From the NCBI GenBank assembly GCA_938008535.1, contig CALLKF010000138.1, positions 1 through 64,000 of the forward strand: a stretch of DNA of 64,000 nt, in the 5' to 3' direction. This DNA is from an uncultured Saprospirales bacterium. GTDB taxonomy: Bacteria; Bacteroidota; Bacteroidia; Chitinophagales; JADIYW01. The notes beneath the pieces are model-generated. The model was not told where the DNA came from and ran no database searches. It saw nothing but the letters and a program-made list of their open reading frames with translations. Shown here piece by piece: positions 36,139-46,148 of this stretch (position 1 is its first letter; each line of letters starts with the position of its first letter). Position numbers and translations under genes: made by a program.

Positions 36139-39100
36139 ATTTTATAATAATTTTGTTTGTTTTAGTATTTTTTTCATTTTGGAATCTTAAAAAATAAACG
36201 CCTTTTGCAAATTGCACAGTTGAAATAATTTGCGTATTATTTGCGTTTGTTTGTATGCTTTGAATTAGACTTCCATTCGCATTATAAAGCGAAATAGTTC
36301 CTGCATCAGACGAAGAAATAGTGAGTATATTTTTATCTGAAATCGTTTGGAAATAGAAAGAGTTAACATCATCTACCATTATTAAAATAATATTGGAATA
36401 TGTTGTTTTACCATCTTCATCTACTTGTTTTAATCGATAATAATTATTGCCAATGATATAATTAAAATCATCTAAAGTATAATTGTTCAGTACACTAGTT
36501 GTGCCATTGCAATCCACAGTGCCAACATATTCAAAGCTGCCATTTTTATTCATTCTTTCTACTTCAAAGTAGGCGCAATTTAATTCTGAAGCAGTTTGCC
36601 AATTGAGTTGGATAACAGATTTATTTTCCAAATACTTTCCTGAAAAATTTAGGAGTTCGACAGGCAAAGCAAAATTTTGTAACGTGTGTAAAAATATGCC
36701 ACTGAATGCAGTAACATTAAAGTTAATTTCCCACATGTTGGTAGATGAATTCCACGTATTAACAACAGCTGGCGACTGCAGATATTCTGTAGTTCCTGAA
36801 TAAGTGCCTGGCAAATGCGAAACAGATGTTCCATGATATTGTGTGATGACTAAATTATTTATGTTTAATGCATCACTAGGATTGGATGGCAAATGCGGAT
36901 AGTTGCTTGCCACTGCTGTATTGTATGCATTATACTCACTTTGCGGCACATATAGCGTAACATTTGCTGCGCCTGAAGATGCCGGTGTGATATCATAATG
37001 ACGCTGCACATAAGGTTGTGTCTGATAAAACTGAACGGATGCATCTATATACAATTTTGCGCTGGTGCTGCCTAAGACGTTTCCGCCAGGTGCATCTACA
37101 ATTTTAACTATGACGTTGCCTGTTGTGTTGTCACAAATAAAACGAGTTAAACCATCTGTAATGGTACATGTATTTGTAGAAGCAACTGTTGCCGGTATCA
37201 CGCTATACACATCAGATGTATCTTTGCAACCTGCATTGAAAGTACGCAAGCGATAATTACCAAACAGCACAGGAAAGAATGAATTGGCTGTTGCACTTGC
37301 AATATCACTGCCGTTTAACTGCCATTGTTTGCTGCTGCTAGCTGGCACGGTGGCACTAAATTGTTTTCCGCTACTACAAGATTCTGTAAGCGTAGAAATA
37401 TTTGGATAGGTTAAGATTTGTATGTTACTAACAGTATCACTTATTACTGCTGGTAATGTAGAAACTAACCGTATTTTATAGTTAGGTGCTTCTGTTAAAC
37501 TGGCTGGTGTTTTTGTAATAATAGAATTCGGTGTAGTGATACTAATTAATGAATCTAAAATAGTTGGCGTAGCAAAAGAACCAACGCTATTACTTAATTG
37601 TACATAAAATTTATTGCCTGTTTTAAAAGTGCCGCAAGTACCTTTATCAAAAAAAACTTTGAGAGAATCCGGTGAACAAATGATAGTGCGCGAAACGGAT
37701 ACTGGTGTTATTTTTGGTGTTGGTACTACTTTCATTATCCAGTAATCATTAAATCCAAAATTTGCAGTAGTTTTATTACCAGTAATGCCTGATTGAGAAT
37801 AACCAGCAATAAGATAGCCACCATCTTTTGTGGCAACCATCGAAGTTACTTCATCAGCAGATGTTCCACCATATACTTTTTCATTTATTTTTATTCCATT
37901 AGCATCTATTTTCACAACCCAATAATCATCAAAAATTCCAAATGAATTTATAGTTTTATTTCCGCTTATACCTGATGCAGAACTTGCACCTAACAAATAT
38001 CCATTATCATTAGTAGGTGTTAATGATACTATAGCATCTGTACTTGTTCCACCATATGCTCTATCCCATTGTTTTATGCCATTGGCATCTATTTTTACCA
38101 GCCAACAATCCGCGCTACCAAATACACCGGTAGTTTTATTGCCACCTACACCAGATAAAGAGGCACCAGCTAATAAATATCCGCCATCGTTAGTTATGGT
38201 TATTGCAGTTATTCCATCATTTACATTACCACCATAAATACTATCCCATTGTTTAGTACCGTTGTGATCTATTTTAACGAGCCAATAATCAGTGCCGCCA
38301 AATGAATTTCTGGTTTTATTTCCACTTATATTTGATGATGAGCCGCCACCTAATAAATAGCCGCCATCTGCAGTAGATATAATTGCTTGCATTTGATCAA
38401 TACCGGCTCCTCCAAAAATGCTATCCCATTGCCTGGTGCCATTGGCATCTATTTTTATCACCCAATAATCATCAAAGCCAAATGAATTTCTGGTTTTGTT
38501 TCCACTAGCATTTGATTCAGAAATTCCACCTAAAAGATAGCCGCCATCATTGGTGGAAATAATGCTTGTTAACATATCATCAGAAGTACCACCATAAATG
38601 CTGTCCCATTGTTTAGTTCCATTTGCGTCGATTTTCACTATCCAATAATCATATAATCCAATAGAATTTCTGGTTTTATTTCCATTAGCGTTTGATTCTG
38701 AATGTCCACCTAACAAGTAACCGCCGTCTGAAGTTGGTATTATTTTACTTAAGGATTCAAAACTCGTACCACCATAAATACTATCCCATTGTTTGATGCC
38801 ATTGGAATCTATTTTTACTACCCAATAATCAGATAGACCAAATGTGTTTCTGGTTTTGGTGATGCTGCTACCAGATGAAGAATTCCCACCTAATAAATAA
38901 CCACCATCTGCCGTTGGTATTATTATATCTAAATTATCACCTGAAGTTCCACCAAAAGATGCCTGCCATTCTGTGGTGGTTTCGTTTGTACAATTGCATT
39001 GAGATGGTGTGACAACTGTAAATAAGTTTCCGATAATTACGGTATCATTAGGTGAAGAAGAACTCACTCTGATTTTATAAAACTCACCGATTGCTGTTGT

Positions 39101-42100
39101 TGGAATGGTAACGGTGAGTGTGCCGCTTGCAGCAACAGTAATTTGAGTAAGTAATGTAGTTGCTGATGTAAAACTGCCTGTTGCATCGCTGAGTTCCACT
39201 TTAATGGAATTTCCTGCTTTAAAATCCCTACAAGAAGTTATACTATAATCTATTGCTAAAGTATTGCCTGCGCAGATAGTAGTGGTGCGTGCAGTAGCTG
39301 ATAATTCGAGTGGTGGTGCTACTTTGACAAGCCAGTAATCAGAAGAGCCAAGATTTGTAGTTGTTTTGTTGCCTGAAATTGTTGAATATGAAAAACCTGA
39401 CATAATAAAGCCATTATCTGAAGTAGTTAATAAACTACTTAGATTGTCAGAAATTGTTCCGCCATAAGATTTATCCCAAATCATATTTCCATTATTATCA
39501 ACTTTAGTTATCCAATAGTCAAAAGCACCGAGACCACCAATATTTGCAGTTGTTTTATTTCCAGTTGCACCTGAAGCAGATGTACCTGAAATATAAAATC
39601 CATTATCGGAAGTTGGTGTTATTGAACTCAAAAGTTCTCTGTTAGTGCCACCATACGATTTGTCCCAAATTATATTTCCGCTATTATCAATTTTAATCAC
39701 CCAAAAATCTTCATTGCCAAAATTTCCTGTAATTTTATTGCCAGAAATAGATGATTCTGTATTGCCAGCTAATATTAATGAACCATCTGTTGCAATAGCA
39801 GCACATTGTAGCGTTTCATTTAAAGAACCACCATAATTATAATCGCTAATTTTTGTGCCATCTTTATCAATCTTTATTATCCAAAAATCCTGACCGCCAT
39901 AATTAGTAGTTGTTTTATCAAAAGCCGGTAATCCTCTTGAAATGCCACATAACCAAAAATTACCATCTGAAGATGCTTTTATTGTTTTTAGTTTATCATC
40001 TATATTGGAACCATAAACTTTTTCCCAAATCTTATTTCCATCTGCATCTATTTTTATTATCCAGTAATCTTCGAATCCTGATATATATACTGATGTTGAT
40101 TTATTGCCTGAAACAGAAGAACTAGAAGTGCCACCCAATATGAATGTTCCATCACCAACAACAGCGATAGAATTTAATTCATCAAAATTACTACCGCCAT
40201 AATTTTTTTCCCATTGCTTTACACCATTTGCATCAATTTTAATTATCCAATAATCATTATTACCAAAGTTTGCAGTTGTTTTATTTCCTGATGTGCCAGA
40301 CAAAGAATAACCGCCAATTAAATAACCACCATCTGTTGTAGAAATTATACTTGTTAATTCATCATTGCCTGTTCCACCAAATACTTGTTCCCATTGTTTG
40401 ATTCCATTTGCATCAATTTTTATTATCCAATAATCTGTGCCGCCGAAGTTGGTTGTCGTTTTATTTCCGGAAATACCTGATTCAGAAGTTCCTCCTAAAA
40501 TATAACCGCCATCAGATGTTGGAATATTAACATAAGAAAAATCGCTCAATGTACCACCGTAGCTTTGTTGCCAATCAATTATCATATTATCCGTTGGACA
40601 AGTGCATTTACTTTGTGCTACAATGGTAAATAAATTGCCAATGATAACAGTATCTTTTGGTGAAGATGAACTCACTCTGATTTTATAAAACACGCCAATT
40701 TCTGTTGTTGGAATGGTAACGGTGAGTGTGCCAATCGATGCAACAGTACTTTGTGTAAGCAATAAAGTTGCTGATGTAAAGCTACCGGTTGCATCGCTGA
40801 GTTCTACTTTGATGGTATTGCCTACTTTAAAATCCCGACAAGATGTTATACTATAATCTATTGCTAAAGTATTTCCAGCGCAGATAGTAGTGGTTCGTGG
40901 TGTAGCTGATAATACGAGTGGTGGTGCTACTTTTGCAACCCAATAATCATTAGAGCCAAAATTTGCGGTTGTTTTATTGCCATTGATTCCTGAAGCTGAA
41001 CGTCCACCAATTATATAACCATTATCATCTGTTGCAATTAAACTAGTTGTTATATCATCTGAGCTACCACCAAATATATCTTCTGATAGTTTAGTTCCAT
41101 TATCATTTATTTTTACAATCCAATAATCATTATTACCAAATGAATTTGTTGTTTTGTTCCCACTTGGCAATGATGGGCTATAACCACTTAATAAATAGTT
41201 TCCATCAGCTGAAGATATAAAATTCGATAGTATATCACCTGATGTACCACCATAAGCACTATCCCATTGTTTGGTGCCATTAGCATCTATTTTCACTATC
41301 CAGTAATCATAAGAAAGATTAAAAGAATTCCTAGTTTTGTTTCCACTTGCTGGTGAGCTAGAATTACCACTTAATAAATAACCACCATTACTTGTTGGTG
41401 CAATTGCTTTTAACTCATCAAATGATGTCCCACCGAAAATACTATCCCATTGCTTAGTACCATTTGCATTTATCTTTAAAAGCCAATAATCATTGATGCC
41501 AAAAGAGTTTCTAGTTTTATTACCATTTGCAGGTGATGAACTGCTACCACCTATCAAATATCCACCATCAGTAGTTGATGTAACCGAAATTAATTCATCA
41601 TCAAAGGAACCACCATATATGCTATCCCATTGTTTAGTTCCATTCGAATTTATTTTAACAAGCCAATAATCTTTGCCACCGAAACTGCTTTTAGTTTTTA
41701 TACTATTTGCATTCGAAGAAGATTCTCCACCTAACAAAAATCCGCCGTCTGAGGTTGGAAATATTGAATTAAGATGATCTACATTTGTACCACCATAAAT
41801 ACTGTCCCATTGTTTAGTACCATTCGCATTTATTTTTACAATCCAGTAATCATCAGTATTAATGGTATTTCTAGTTTTAGTGCCGCTTGCAGGTGATGAG
41901 CTATAGCCACCCAATAAATAGCCACCATCGTTTGTTGAAGTGATAGTCTTTAATATATCAAGTCCTGTCCCACCATAAATACTATCCCATTGCTTTATGC
42001 CATTCATATCTATTTTTACTACCCAATAATCAAAATTACCAAATGTATTTCTCGTTTTATTTCCGCCTGCATTTGAGAAAGAACTACCTCCTAATAAATA

Positions 42101-43171
42101 ACCACCATCTGACGTTGGTATTATTATACTCAATTCATCGATTGATGTACCACCAAAAGATGCTTGCCAATCAATAATAGTTGAATCGTTACAGTTACAT
42201 TTTGCTGAAGCAACTATTGTAATTGGAATTAATAACGTATCGGTATTTACAGGACTGTTACTTACTATGCGTATTCTATAAAATTCACCGACTTCTGTAG
42301 TTGGAATGGTACATGATATTGTACCGTTTCCACTTGCAATATTAGACACTGTTCCAATTGTAACAGGTGCTGCAAAACTTCCTGCTGCGTTACTTAATTG
42401 CACAGTAAAATCATTGGTTGCGCTAAATGTACCACAAGTAATTGCATAATCTACCAGTTGTGTGCTACCTGCACACCAGGTTGTGGAACGCGGTACAATG
42501 CTTACTTCTTGCGATGTAATTTTTATTGGTGTGATAAATGTATCTATAACGGTTGGACTGTTACTTACCAATCTTATTTTATATGCTGTGCCAATGGCTG
42601 TTGTTGGTGGAACCGTACATGAAATTATGCCACTACCACTTGCAACATTAGATACTGTACCTATTGTAACTGGTGATGCAAAACTACCTGCTGCATTACT
42701 CAATTGTACGGTAAAATCATTAGTTGTATTGAATTTACCACAGGTAACAGCAAAATTTACTGTCTGTGTACTGCCTGCACACCAAGTGGTAGTTGCAGAT
42801 GAAACAGAAATTTCAGGTGGTTTAACAGCGCCTAAAAAATAGTTATTGCTGTTTACTACTGGTGAAACTCTGTTTACACGAATTCTGTAATTTCCGGCAG
42901 CCGTGTTTGGCGGCAATGTAACGGTAAAAGATTGTGCGCCTGTTCCGTGTGTATTGGTGGCAAGTATAGTACCTGGGAAAATACCAAAATTCCCTAATTC
43001 AATCGTAAATGCTGATGTGCCTCCAAAGATTCCTACTGTATAATCTACTGTAATACTATTGCCTGCACAATATGGATCAGCAGGCGTAACATTGGTTACA
43101 GTGATTGTCTGTCCATGTGCAAATAATGAAATAAAGATAAATACTAAAAATATTTGTATACGTATTTTCAT
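36137..43171 (-). CDS. T9SS-secreted multi-propeller protein, 2344 aa (3 x 7 repeats)
   Basis: An exported surface protein. I start it at ATG 43171 because that gives a proper signal peptide (MKIRIQIFLVFIFISLFAHG); the upstream in-frame start adds 34 hydrophobic residues. Residues ~20-330 hold three Ig-like units marked by WCAGSTQ. Three blocks follow at about 334-747, 867-1283 and 1403-1820, each opening W-Q-x-S-(F/Y)-GGT and holding exactly seven ~60-residue repeats with consensus DGGYLLGG, GNKT, DYWxVKIDANG, KQWDSIYGG. Seven four-stranded repeats per block fit seven-bladed beta-propellers. Ig-like domains (CAGNTLAIDYSIT) separate the blocks. A type A sorting domain ends the chain after LPVELLNF. 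No enzyme motif seen; binding or adhesion is likely. Confidence 0.92.
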   Translation of the reverse strand: MKIRIQIFLVFIFISLFAHGQTITVTNVTPADPYCAGNSITVDYTVGIFGGTSAFTIELGNFGIFPGTILATNTHGTGAQSFTVTLPPNTAAGNYRIRVNRVSPVVNSNNYFLGAVKPPEISVSSATTTWCAGSTQTVNFAVTCGKFNTTNDFTVQLSNAAGSFASPVTIGTVSNVASGSGIISCTVPPTTAIGTAYKIRLVSNSPTVIDTFITPIKITSQEVSIVPRSTTWCAGSTQLVDYAITCGTFSATNDFTVQLSNAAGSFAAPVTIGTVSNIASGNGTISCTIPTTEVGEFYRIRIVSNSPVNTDTLLIPITIVASAKCNCNDSTIIDWQASFGGTSIDELSIIIPTSDGGYLLGGSSFSNAGGNKTRNTFGNFDYWVVKIDMNGIKQWDSIYGGTGLDILKTITSTNDGGYLLGGYSSSPASGTKTRNTINTDDYWIVKINANGTKQWDSIYGGTNVDHLNSIFPTSDGGFLLGGESSSNANSIKTKSSFGGKDYWLVKINSNGTKQWDSIYGGSFDDELISVTSTTDGGYLIGGSSSSPANGNKTRNSFGINDYWLLKINANGTKQWDSIFGGTSFDELKAIAPTSNGGYLLSGNSSSPASGNKTRNSFNLSYDYWIVKIDANGTKQWDSAYGGTSGDILSNFISSADGNYLLSGYSPSLPSGNKTTNSFGNNDYWIVKINDNGTKLSEDIFGGSSDDITTSLIATDDNGYIIGGRSASGINGNKTTANFGSNDYWVAKVAPPLVLSATPRTTTICAGNTLAIDYSITSCRDFKVGNTIKVELSDATGSFTSATLLLTQSTVASIGTLTVTIPTTEIGVFYKIRVSSSSPKDTVIIGNLFTIVAQSKCTCPTDNMIIDWQQSYGGTLSDFSYVNIPTSDGGYILGGTSESGISGNKTTTNFGGTDYWIIKIDANGIKQWEQVFGGTGNDELTSIISTTDGGYLIGGYSLSGTSGNKTTANFGNNDYWIIKIDANGVKQWEKNYGGSNFDELNSIAVVGDGTFILGGTSSSSVSGNKSTSVYISGFEDYWIIKIDADGNKIWEKVYGSNIDDKLKTIKASSDGNFWLCGISRGLPAFDKTTTNYGGQDFWIIKIDKDGTKISDYNYGGSLNETLQCAAIATDGSLILAGNTESSISGNKITGNFGNEDFWVIKIDNSGNIIWDKSYGGTNRELLSSITPTSDNGFYISGTSASGATGNKTTANIGGLGAFDYWITKVDNNGNMIWDKSYGGTISDNLSSLLTTSDNGFIMSGFSYSTISGNKTTTNLGSSDYWLVKVAPPLELSATARTTTICAGNTLAIDYSITSCRDFKAGNSIKVELSDATGSFTSATTLLTQITVAASGTLTVTIPTTAIGEFYKIRVSSSSPNDTVIIGNLFTVVTPSQCNCTNETTTEWQASFGGTSGDNLDIIIPTADGGYLLGGNSSSGSSITKTRNTFGLSDYWVVKIDSNGIKQWDSIYGGTSFESLSKIIPTSDGGYLLGGHSESNANGNKTRNSIGLYDYWIVKIDANGTKQWDSIYGGTSDDMLTSIISTNDGGYLLGGISESNASGNKTRNSFGFDDYWVIKIDANGTRQWDSIFGGAGIDQMQAIISTADGGYLLGGGSSSNISGNKTRNSFGGTDYWLVKIDHNGTKQWDSIYGGNVNDGITAITITNDGGYLLAGASLSGVGGNKTTGVFGSADCWLVKIDANGIKQWDRAYGGTSTDAIVSLTPTNDNGYLLGASSASGISGNKTINSFGIFDDYWVVKIDANGIKINEKVYGGTSADEVTSMVATKDGGYLIAGYSQSGITGNKTTANFGFNDYWIMKVVPTPKITPVSVSRTIICSPDSLKVFFDKGTCGTFKTGNKFYVQLSNSVGSFATPTILDSLISITTPNSIITKTPASLTEAPNYKIRLVSTLPAVISDTVSNIQILTYPNISTLTESCSSGKQFSATVPASSSKQWQLNGSDIASATANSFFPVLFGNYRLRTFNAGCKDTSDVYSVIPATVASTNTCTITDGLTRFICDNTTGNVIVKIVDAPGGNVLGSTSAKLYIDASVQFYQTQPYVQRHYDITPASSGAANVTLYVPQSEYNAYNTAVASNYPHLPSNPSDALNINNLVITQYHGTSVSHLPGTYSGTTEYLQSPAVVNTWNSSTNMWEINFNVTAFSGIFLHTLQNFALPVELLNFSGKYLENKSVIQLNWQTASELNCAYFEVERMNKNGSFEYVGTVDCNGTTSVLNNYTLDDFNYIIGNNYYRLKQVDEDGKTTYSNIILIMVDDVNSFYFQTISDKNILTISSSDAGTISLYNANGSLIQSIQTNANNTQIISTVQFAKGVYFLRFQNEKNTKTNKIIIK

Positions 43172-43218
43172 AAGCAAAATGGTTTGTATAAAAATAGCAC
43201 CATATGTATATAGCCACA

Positions 43219-43236
43219 ATAACACGAATGTGTTAT
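43219..43236. promoter_or_regulatory. Inverted repeat in divergent promoter region, candidate operator
   Basis: ATAACAC GAAT GTGTTAT: perfect 7-bp arms with a 4-bp centre. It lies 48 bp upstream of the propeller gene start and 85 bp upstream of the sensor kinase gene, the only strong dyad in the gap. There is no T run, so it is not an obvious terminator. Its size and spacing fit a dimeric regulator such as the NarL/LuxR-type protein encoded two genes away, but that link is inference. Confidence 0.5.
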
Positions 43237-43320
43237 ACATTGAAATAAAAAAAACTGGTATATTGAGTATCATAAGCTCTATTAAATAGAATTTATCAAG
43301 CCATAAAAATCATAAAACAA

Positions 43321-44649
43321 ATGTTCGAATTCTTTTTTCTTTTTATTGCCATACTTACGTTTCAGGTTCTCATCATATCTATACAATATGCGTATGTAAA
43401 AAGAACGGAGTTTGTGTATTACATTTCGTATCTGATGTTGGTTGCTGCATATGTTGGTGGCAAAGTTCTTTTTTTAGATAATATCTATCATCTAAAAGTT
43501 AATTCGCTTTTATTGTTTGATAAACCAACAGTGATATTGAGCACTATGTTTTATTATAAGTTTTCGCGACAGTTAATGGATATAAAATCAAACCATGATC
43601 GTATTTATCAGCAAGTATTAAAAGTGGAAAAACTCTTGTTGGCTTATGGAATTCTAGAATTTATTATTCTTTTGATTTTAGGTCCAAGTATGATAGAAGA
43701 ATATATTTTTCGCATTTTTTATTTTAGCATTTTCTGCTATTCTTGCCATTTCATGTATAGTGTTTATAAAGTAAATATTTCACCATTTTTTATGTTTATT
43801 ACCATTGGATCGTTTTTTGTTTTTTTAGGTACGCTTGGAACTTTTAGTTTATTTGAATTTTACTTTGCAGGAAATAAATTCATAACTAATTATATTCTCT
43901 TACCATTCGAAATTGCTGTTTCTATTGAAATGGTGGTGTTTAATACTGCGTTAGGTTATAAAACATATTTGAACGAAAAAGAAAAAACAAAAATTGAACA
44001 ACAATATATTTCTGAGTTAAAACAGAAAAATGCTATTCAACAAAACTTATTACAATTGAAACAAAAAATATCGAGTGATTTGCATGACGATGTTGGTTCT
44101 ACCTTAGGAAATATTTCACTGTTTGCTGATTTGAATTTAAATAATTCTGAAAATGCAGCTCGCGAGAATCTAAAACACATCGTTCGGTTATCTAACCAAG
44201 GTATAGAAGATATTAGAACAATGCTTTGGGTTTTAAATCCTGCAAAAGATAAATGGCTGGATTTGTTTGATAAAATAATTGGTGATTTTAAACCACTGCT
44301 CGAAAACCTGAATATTGAATTTACTATTGATATTGATAAAAATCTTGAAGTATTGAACGTACCTATTTTAACCAAACGAAATACTATTCTTATTTTAAAA
44401 GAAGCATTGCATAATATTGTAAAGCATGCGAAATGTTCGAAGGTATTTTTCACAGCAAATCTTCAGAATGATATAATAAATATTGTATTGCAAGACAATG
44501 GAATCGGTTTCGATAAAACAGAAAACTCTAATGGAAATGGCTTGACAAATATTTTATATAGAGCACATGAAATAGATGCAAAAATTGATTTAAAAAGCGA
44601 TGATAAAAATGGAACTACGTATTTCATTTCTTTGACCAATAAAATCTAA
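43321..44649 (+). CDS. Sensor histidine kinase (NarX/DesK type, HisKA_3) with multi-helix membrane sensor
   Basis: A 442-residue inner-membrane kinase. The N-terminal ~215 residues form about six to seven hydrophobic helices with no large periplasmic loop, a 7TM-like sensor. A coiled linker (KEKTKIEQQYISELKQKN) leads to the HisKA_3 dimerisation domain with phospho-accepting H255 in SSDLHDDVGSTL. The HATPase domain contains ILKEALHNIVKHAK (N box), DNGIGF (G1) and GNGLTNI (G2). It is followed after 54 bp by a LuxR-type response regulator, its evident partner, and diverges from the propeller gene. Confidence 0.93.
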   Translation: MFEFFFLFIAILTFQVLIISIQYAYVKRTEFVYYISYLMLVAAYVGGKVLFLDNIYHLKVNSLLLFDKPTVILSTMFYYKFSRQLMDIKSNHDRIYQQVLKVEKLLLAYGILEFIILLILGPSMIEEYIFRIFYFSIFCYSCHFMYSVYKVNISPFFMFITIGSFFVFLGTLGTFSLFEFYFAGNKFITNYILLPFEIAVSIEMVVFNTALGYKTYLNEKEKTKIEQQYISELKQKNAIQQNLLQLKQKISSDLHDDVGSTLGNISLFADLNLNNSENAARENLKHIVRLSNQGIEDIRTMLWVLNPAKDKWLDLFDKIIGDFKPLLENLNIEFTIDIDKNLEVLNVPILTKRNTILILKEALHNIVKHAKCSKVFFTANLQNDIINIVLQDNGIGFDKTENSNGNGLTNILYRAHEIDAKIDLKSDDKNGTTYFISLTNKI

Positions 44650-44703
44650 CTACTTATAAAAAACTGATTTGTATAAAATAGTACAAATACCTATCTTGTA
44701 ACG

Positions 44704-45363
44704 GTGAGCCAATCAAACGAAATAATAAAAATTTGTATCGTAGAAGACAATACAGATATGCGAACTATTCTTTCTAAGTTAGTACAATCTGAAAATAGTT
44801 TTGAGTTGGTTGGTGTTTATAAAAACGGTATAGAAGCATTAAAAAATATTCCAACTATTGAAACTGATATTGTGTTGATGGATATAAATATGCCAATGAT
44901 GAATGGCATTGAATGTGTGAAAGCATTAAACAATCTATCAAAAAAGACGCAATATTTAATGTGTACTATTTTAGAAGATGACGACAGTATTTTTAATGCG
45001 CTGGCTGCAGGTGCAAATGGTTATTTACTAAAAAATTCATCGCACCAAAAAATTAAAGAAGCAATTATTGAGTTATATAATGGCGGCGCGCCAATGAGCA
45101 CTTCCATTGCGAGAAAAGTAATTTCTGAATTTAAACAAACACCAATTATTAAAGATGAAAATCCTATCGACACAAATATTGCTTCACTCACGCAACGCGA
45201 GTTTGAAACATTAGAATTACTGGCAAAAGGGTTTTTATATAAAGAAATAGCACATCAATTAGATATCAGTGTTGAAACTGTAAGAAGACATATTCATAAC
45301 ATCTATAAAAAGTTGCACGTTGCTAATAAAACAGAAGCAGTGAATCGCTATTTCGAAAGATAA
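44704..45363 (+). CDS. NarL/LuxR-family response regulator
   Basis: A 219-residue two-domain regulator. The receiver (~8-125) has acidic residues E14/D15, phospho-acceptor D60 (VLMDINMP), T/S in the CTILED strand and K near 113 (YLLKNSS). The LuxR HTH (~158-219) contains LTQREFETLELLAKG, YKEIAHQLDISVETVRRHIHNIYKKL. The start is GTG at 44704. The gap before it holds a second inverted repeat, ATTTGTA (44667-44673) with TACAAAT (44682-44688). It pairs with the preceding kinase; the target is unknown, but the divergent propeller gene is the nearest candidate. Confidence 0.94.
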   Translation: MSQSNEIIKICIVEDNTDMRTILSKLVQSENSFELVGVYKNGIEALKNIPTIETDIVLMDINMPMMNGIECVKALNNLSKKTQYLMCTILEDDDSIFNALAAGANGYLLKNSSHQKIKEAIIELYNGGAPMSTSIARKVISEFKQTPIIKDENPIDTNIASLTQREFETLELLAKGFLYKEIAHQLDISVETVRRHIHNIYKKLHVANKTEAVNRYFER

Positions 45364-45556
45364 TTTTCATTATTTATTGAAAGTTTGAAAACTACCATAA
45401 TTGTTAATTTAACACGCCATACATCAAATCTAACTTAGTTTTACATTGTCTTTACATTTGAATGAATTTTGTTTCGCTAAGTTTAAAATTCACATTCCTT
45501 TAACTTGTCTTTTACAAGAAATACATTTTTAAATCAAATTTTAGTAATTGCAATAA

Positions 45557-45588
45557 TTTGACCAATGTCAAGGTCTGATTTATCTTTG
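45557..45588 (+). promoter_or_regulatory. Strong Bacteroidota promoter for the phasin-like gene
   Basis: TTTG at 45557-45560 and TATCTTTG at 45581-45588 are separated by 20 bp, close to the -33/-7 consensus pair, 40 bp before the ATG at 45629. This is the best-matched promoter in the window. The rest of the 265-bp gap (45364-45556) is featureless AT-rich DNA. Confidence 0.75.
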
Positions 45589-45628
45589 TAGTGTCAAATA
45601 TTGACAAACAAATTAAATCTTTTTAAAA

Positions 45629-46039
45629 ATGGAATTCACTCAAAAATTCAAAGAAGCTGTAGACACTTTAACAGCAGAAACAAAATCTAACGTAACTGAA
45701 TTACGTTACAACGTAGAAAACACGGTTAAAAACGTAGTAAGCGAAGCGAAAGAAGAAGTTGAAATTCAAAAAAACTACTTCAAACAAACAGCTGAAAGAA
45801 TCCAGGCAAAATTGAAAGGTCCTTTCACAGTTGAAAAAGTACAAGCTGACGTTAAAGAAGAAGCTAACATTTTCGTTGCTGAATTAAAAACATCTTTCAA
45901 TAGAAACGCTGACAGAGTTAAAGGTATCTTCACTGAAGTTGCTGAAAAATCTGAAAAAGTAGCTGACGAAGTGAAAAAAGAAGTTAAAAAAGCAACTGCT
46001 ACAGTTAAATCTAAAGCAAAAGCTACAGCGAAAGCATAA
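45629..46039 (+). CDS. Phasin-like helical protein, probably abundant
   Basis: A 136-residue, wholly helical, Lys/Glu/Ala/Val-rich protein with amphipathic heptad-like spacing (KFKEAVDTLTAETKSNV, ADRVKGIFTEVAEKSEK) and an Ala/Lys/Thr-rich C-terminal tail (KSKAKATAKA). No signal peptide or metal motif. The shape resembles phasins, apolipoprotein-like or YtxH-type stress proteins, but similarity of composition is not homology. A consensus promoter in front and a strong terminator behind, plus an unusually uniform codon choice, point to high expression. I cannot assign a function. Confidence 0.8.
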   Translation: MEFTQKFKEAVDTLTAETKSNVTELRYNVENTVKNVVSEAKEEVEIQKNYFKQTAERIQAKLKGPFTVEKVQADVKEEANIFVAELKTSFNRNADRVKGIFTEVAEKSEKVADEVKKEVKKATATVKSKAKATAKA

Positions 46040-46064
46040 TCTGAATTTTTAGATTAGCATTTTT

Positions 46065-46100
46065 AAAAAGAGCCGCCAATTGAAGAGCGGCTCTTTTTTT
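46065..46100 (+). terminator. Intrinsic terminator of the phasin-like gene
   Basis: GAGCCGC (46070-46076) pairs with GCGGCTC (46087-46093), extended by A/T pairs, and is followed by a T run to 46100. It starts ~25 bp after the stop codon. Confidence 0.9.
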
Positions 46101-46136
46101 ATTATAGAAACTCTATAACTTATAACCTATAACTTA

Positions 46137-46144
46137 TAACTTTG
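46137..46144 (+). promoter_or_regulatory. -7 element almost abutting the start codon (possible leaderless mRNA)
   Basis: TAACTTTG ends at 46144, only four bases before the ATG at 46149. Transcription normally begins a few bases downstream of this element, so the message may have little or no leader. Upstream, TATAACTTATAAC-type short direct repeats (46114-46140) offer alternative, shifted boxes. Confidence 0.45.
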
Positions 46145-46148
46145 CAAC

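Noticed and set aside
42398..42842. Plus-strand reading frames inside the propeller gene
   Set aside because: They are antisense shadows of a long gene with biased repeats, with no start context or homology.
43172..43273. 34-residue hydrophobic extension of the propeller protein
   Set aside because: It would place a second hydrophobic segment before a perfect signal peptide and would cover the candidate operator.
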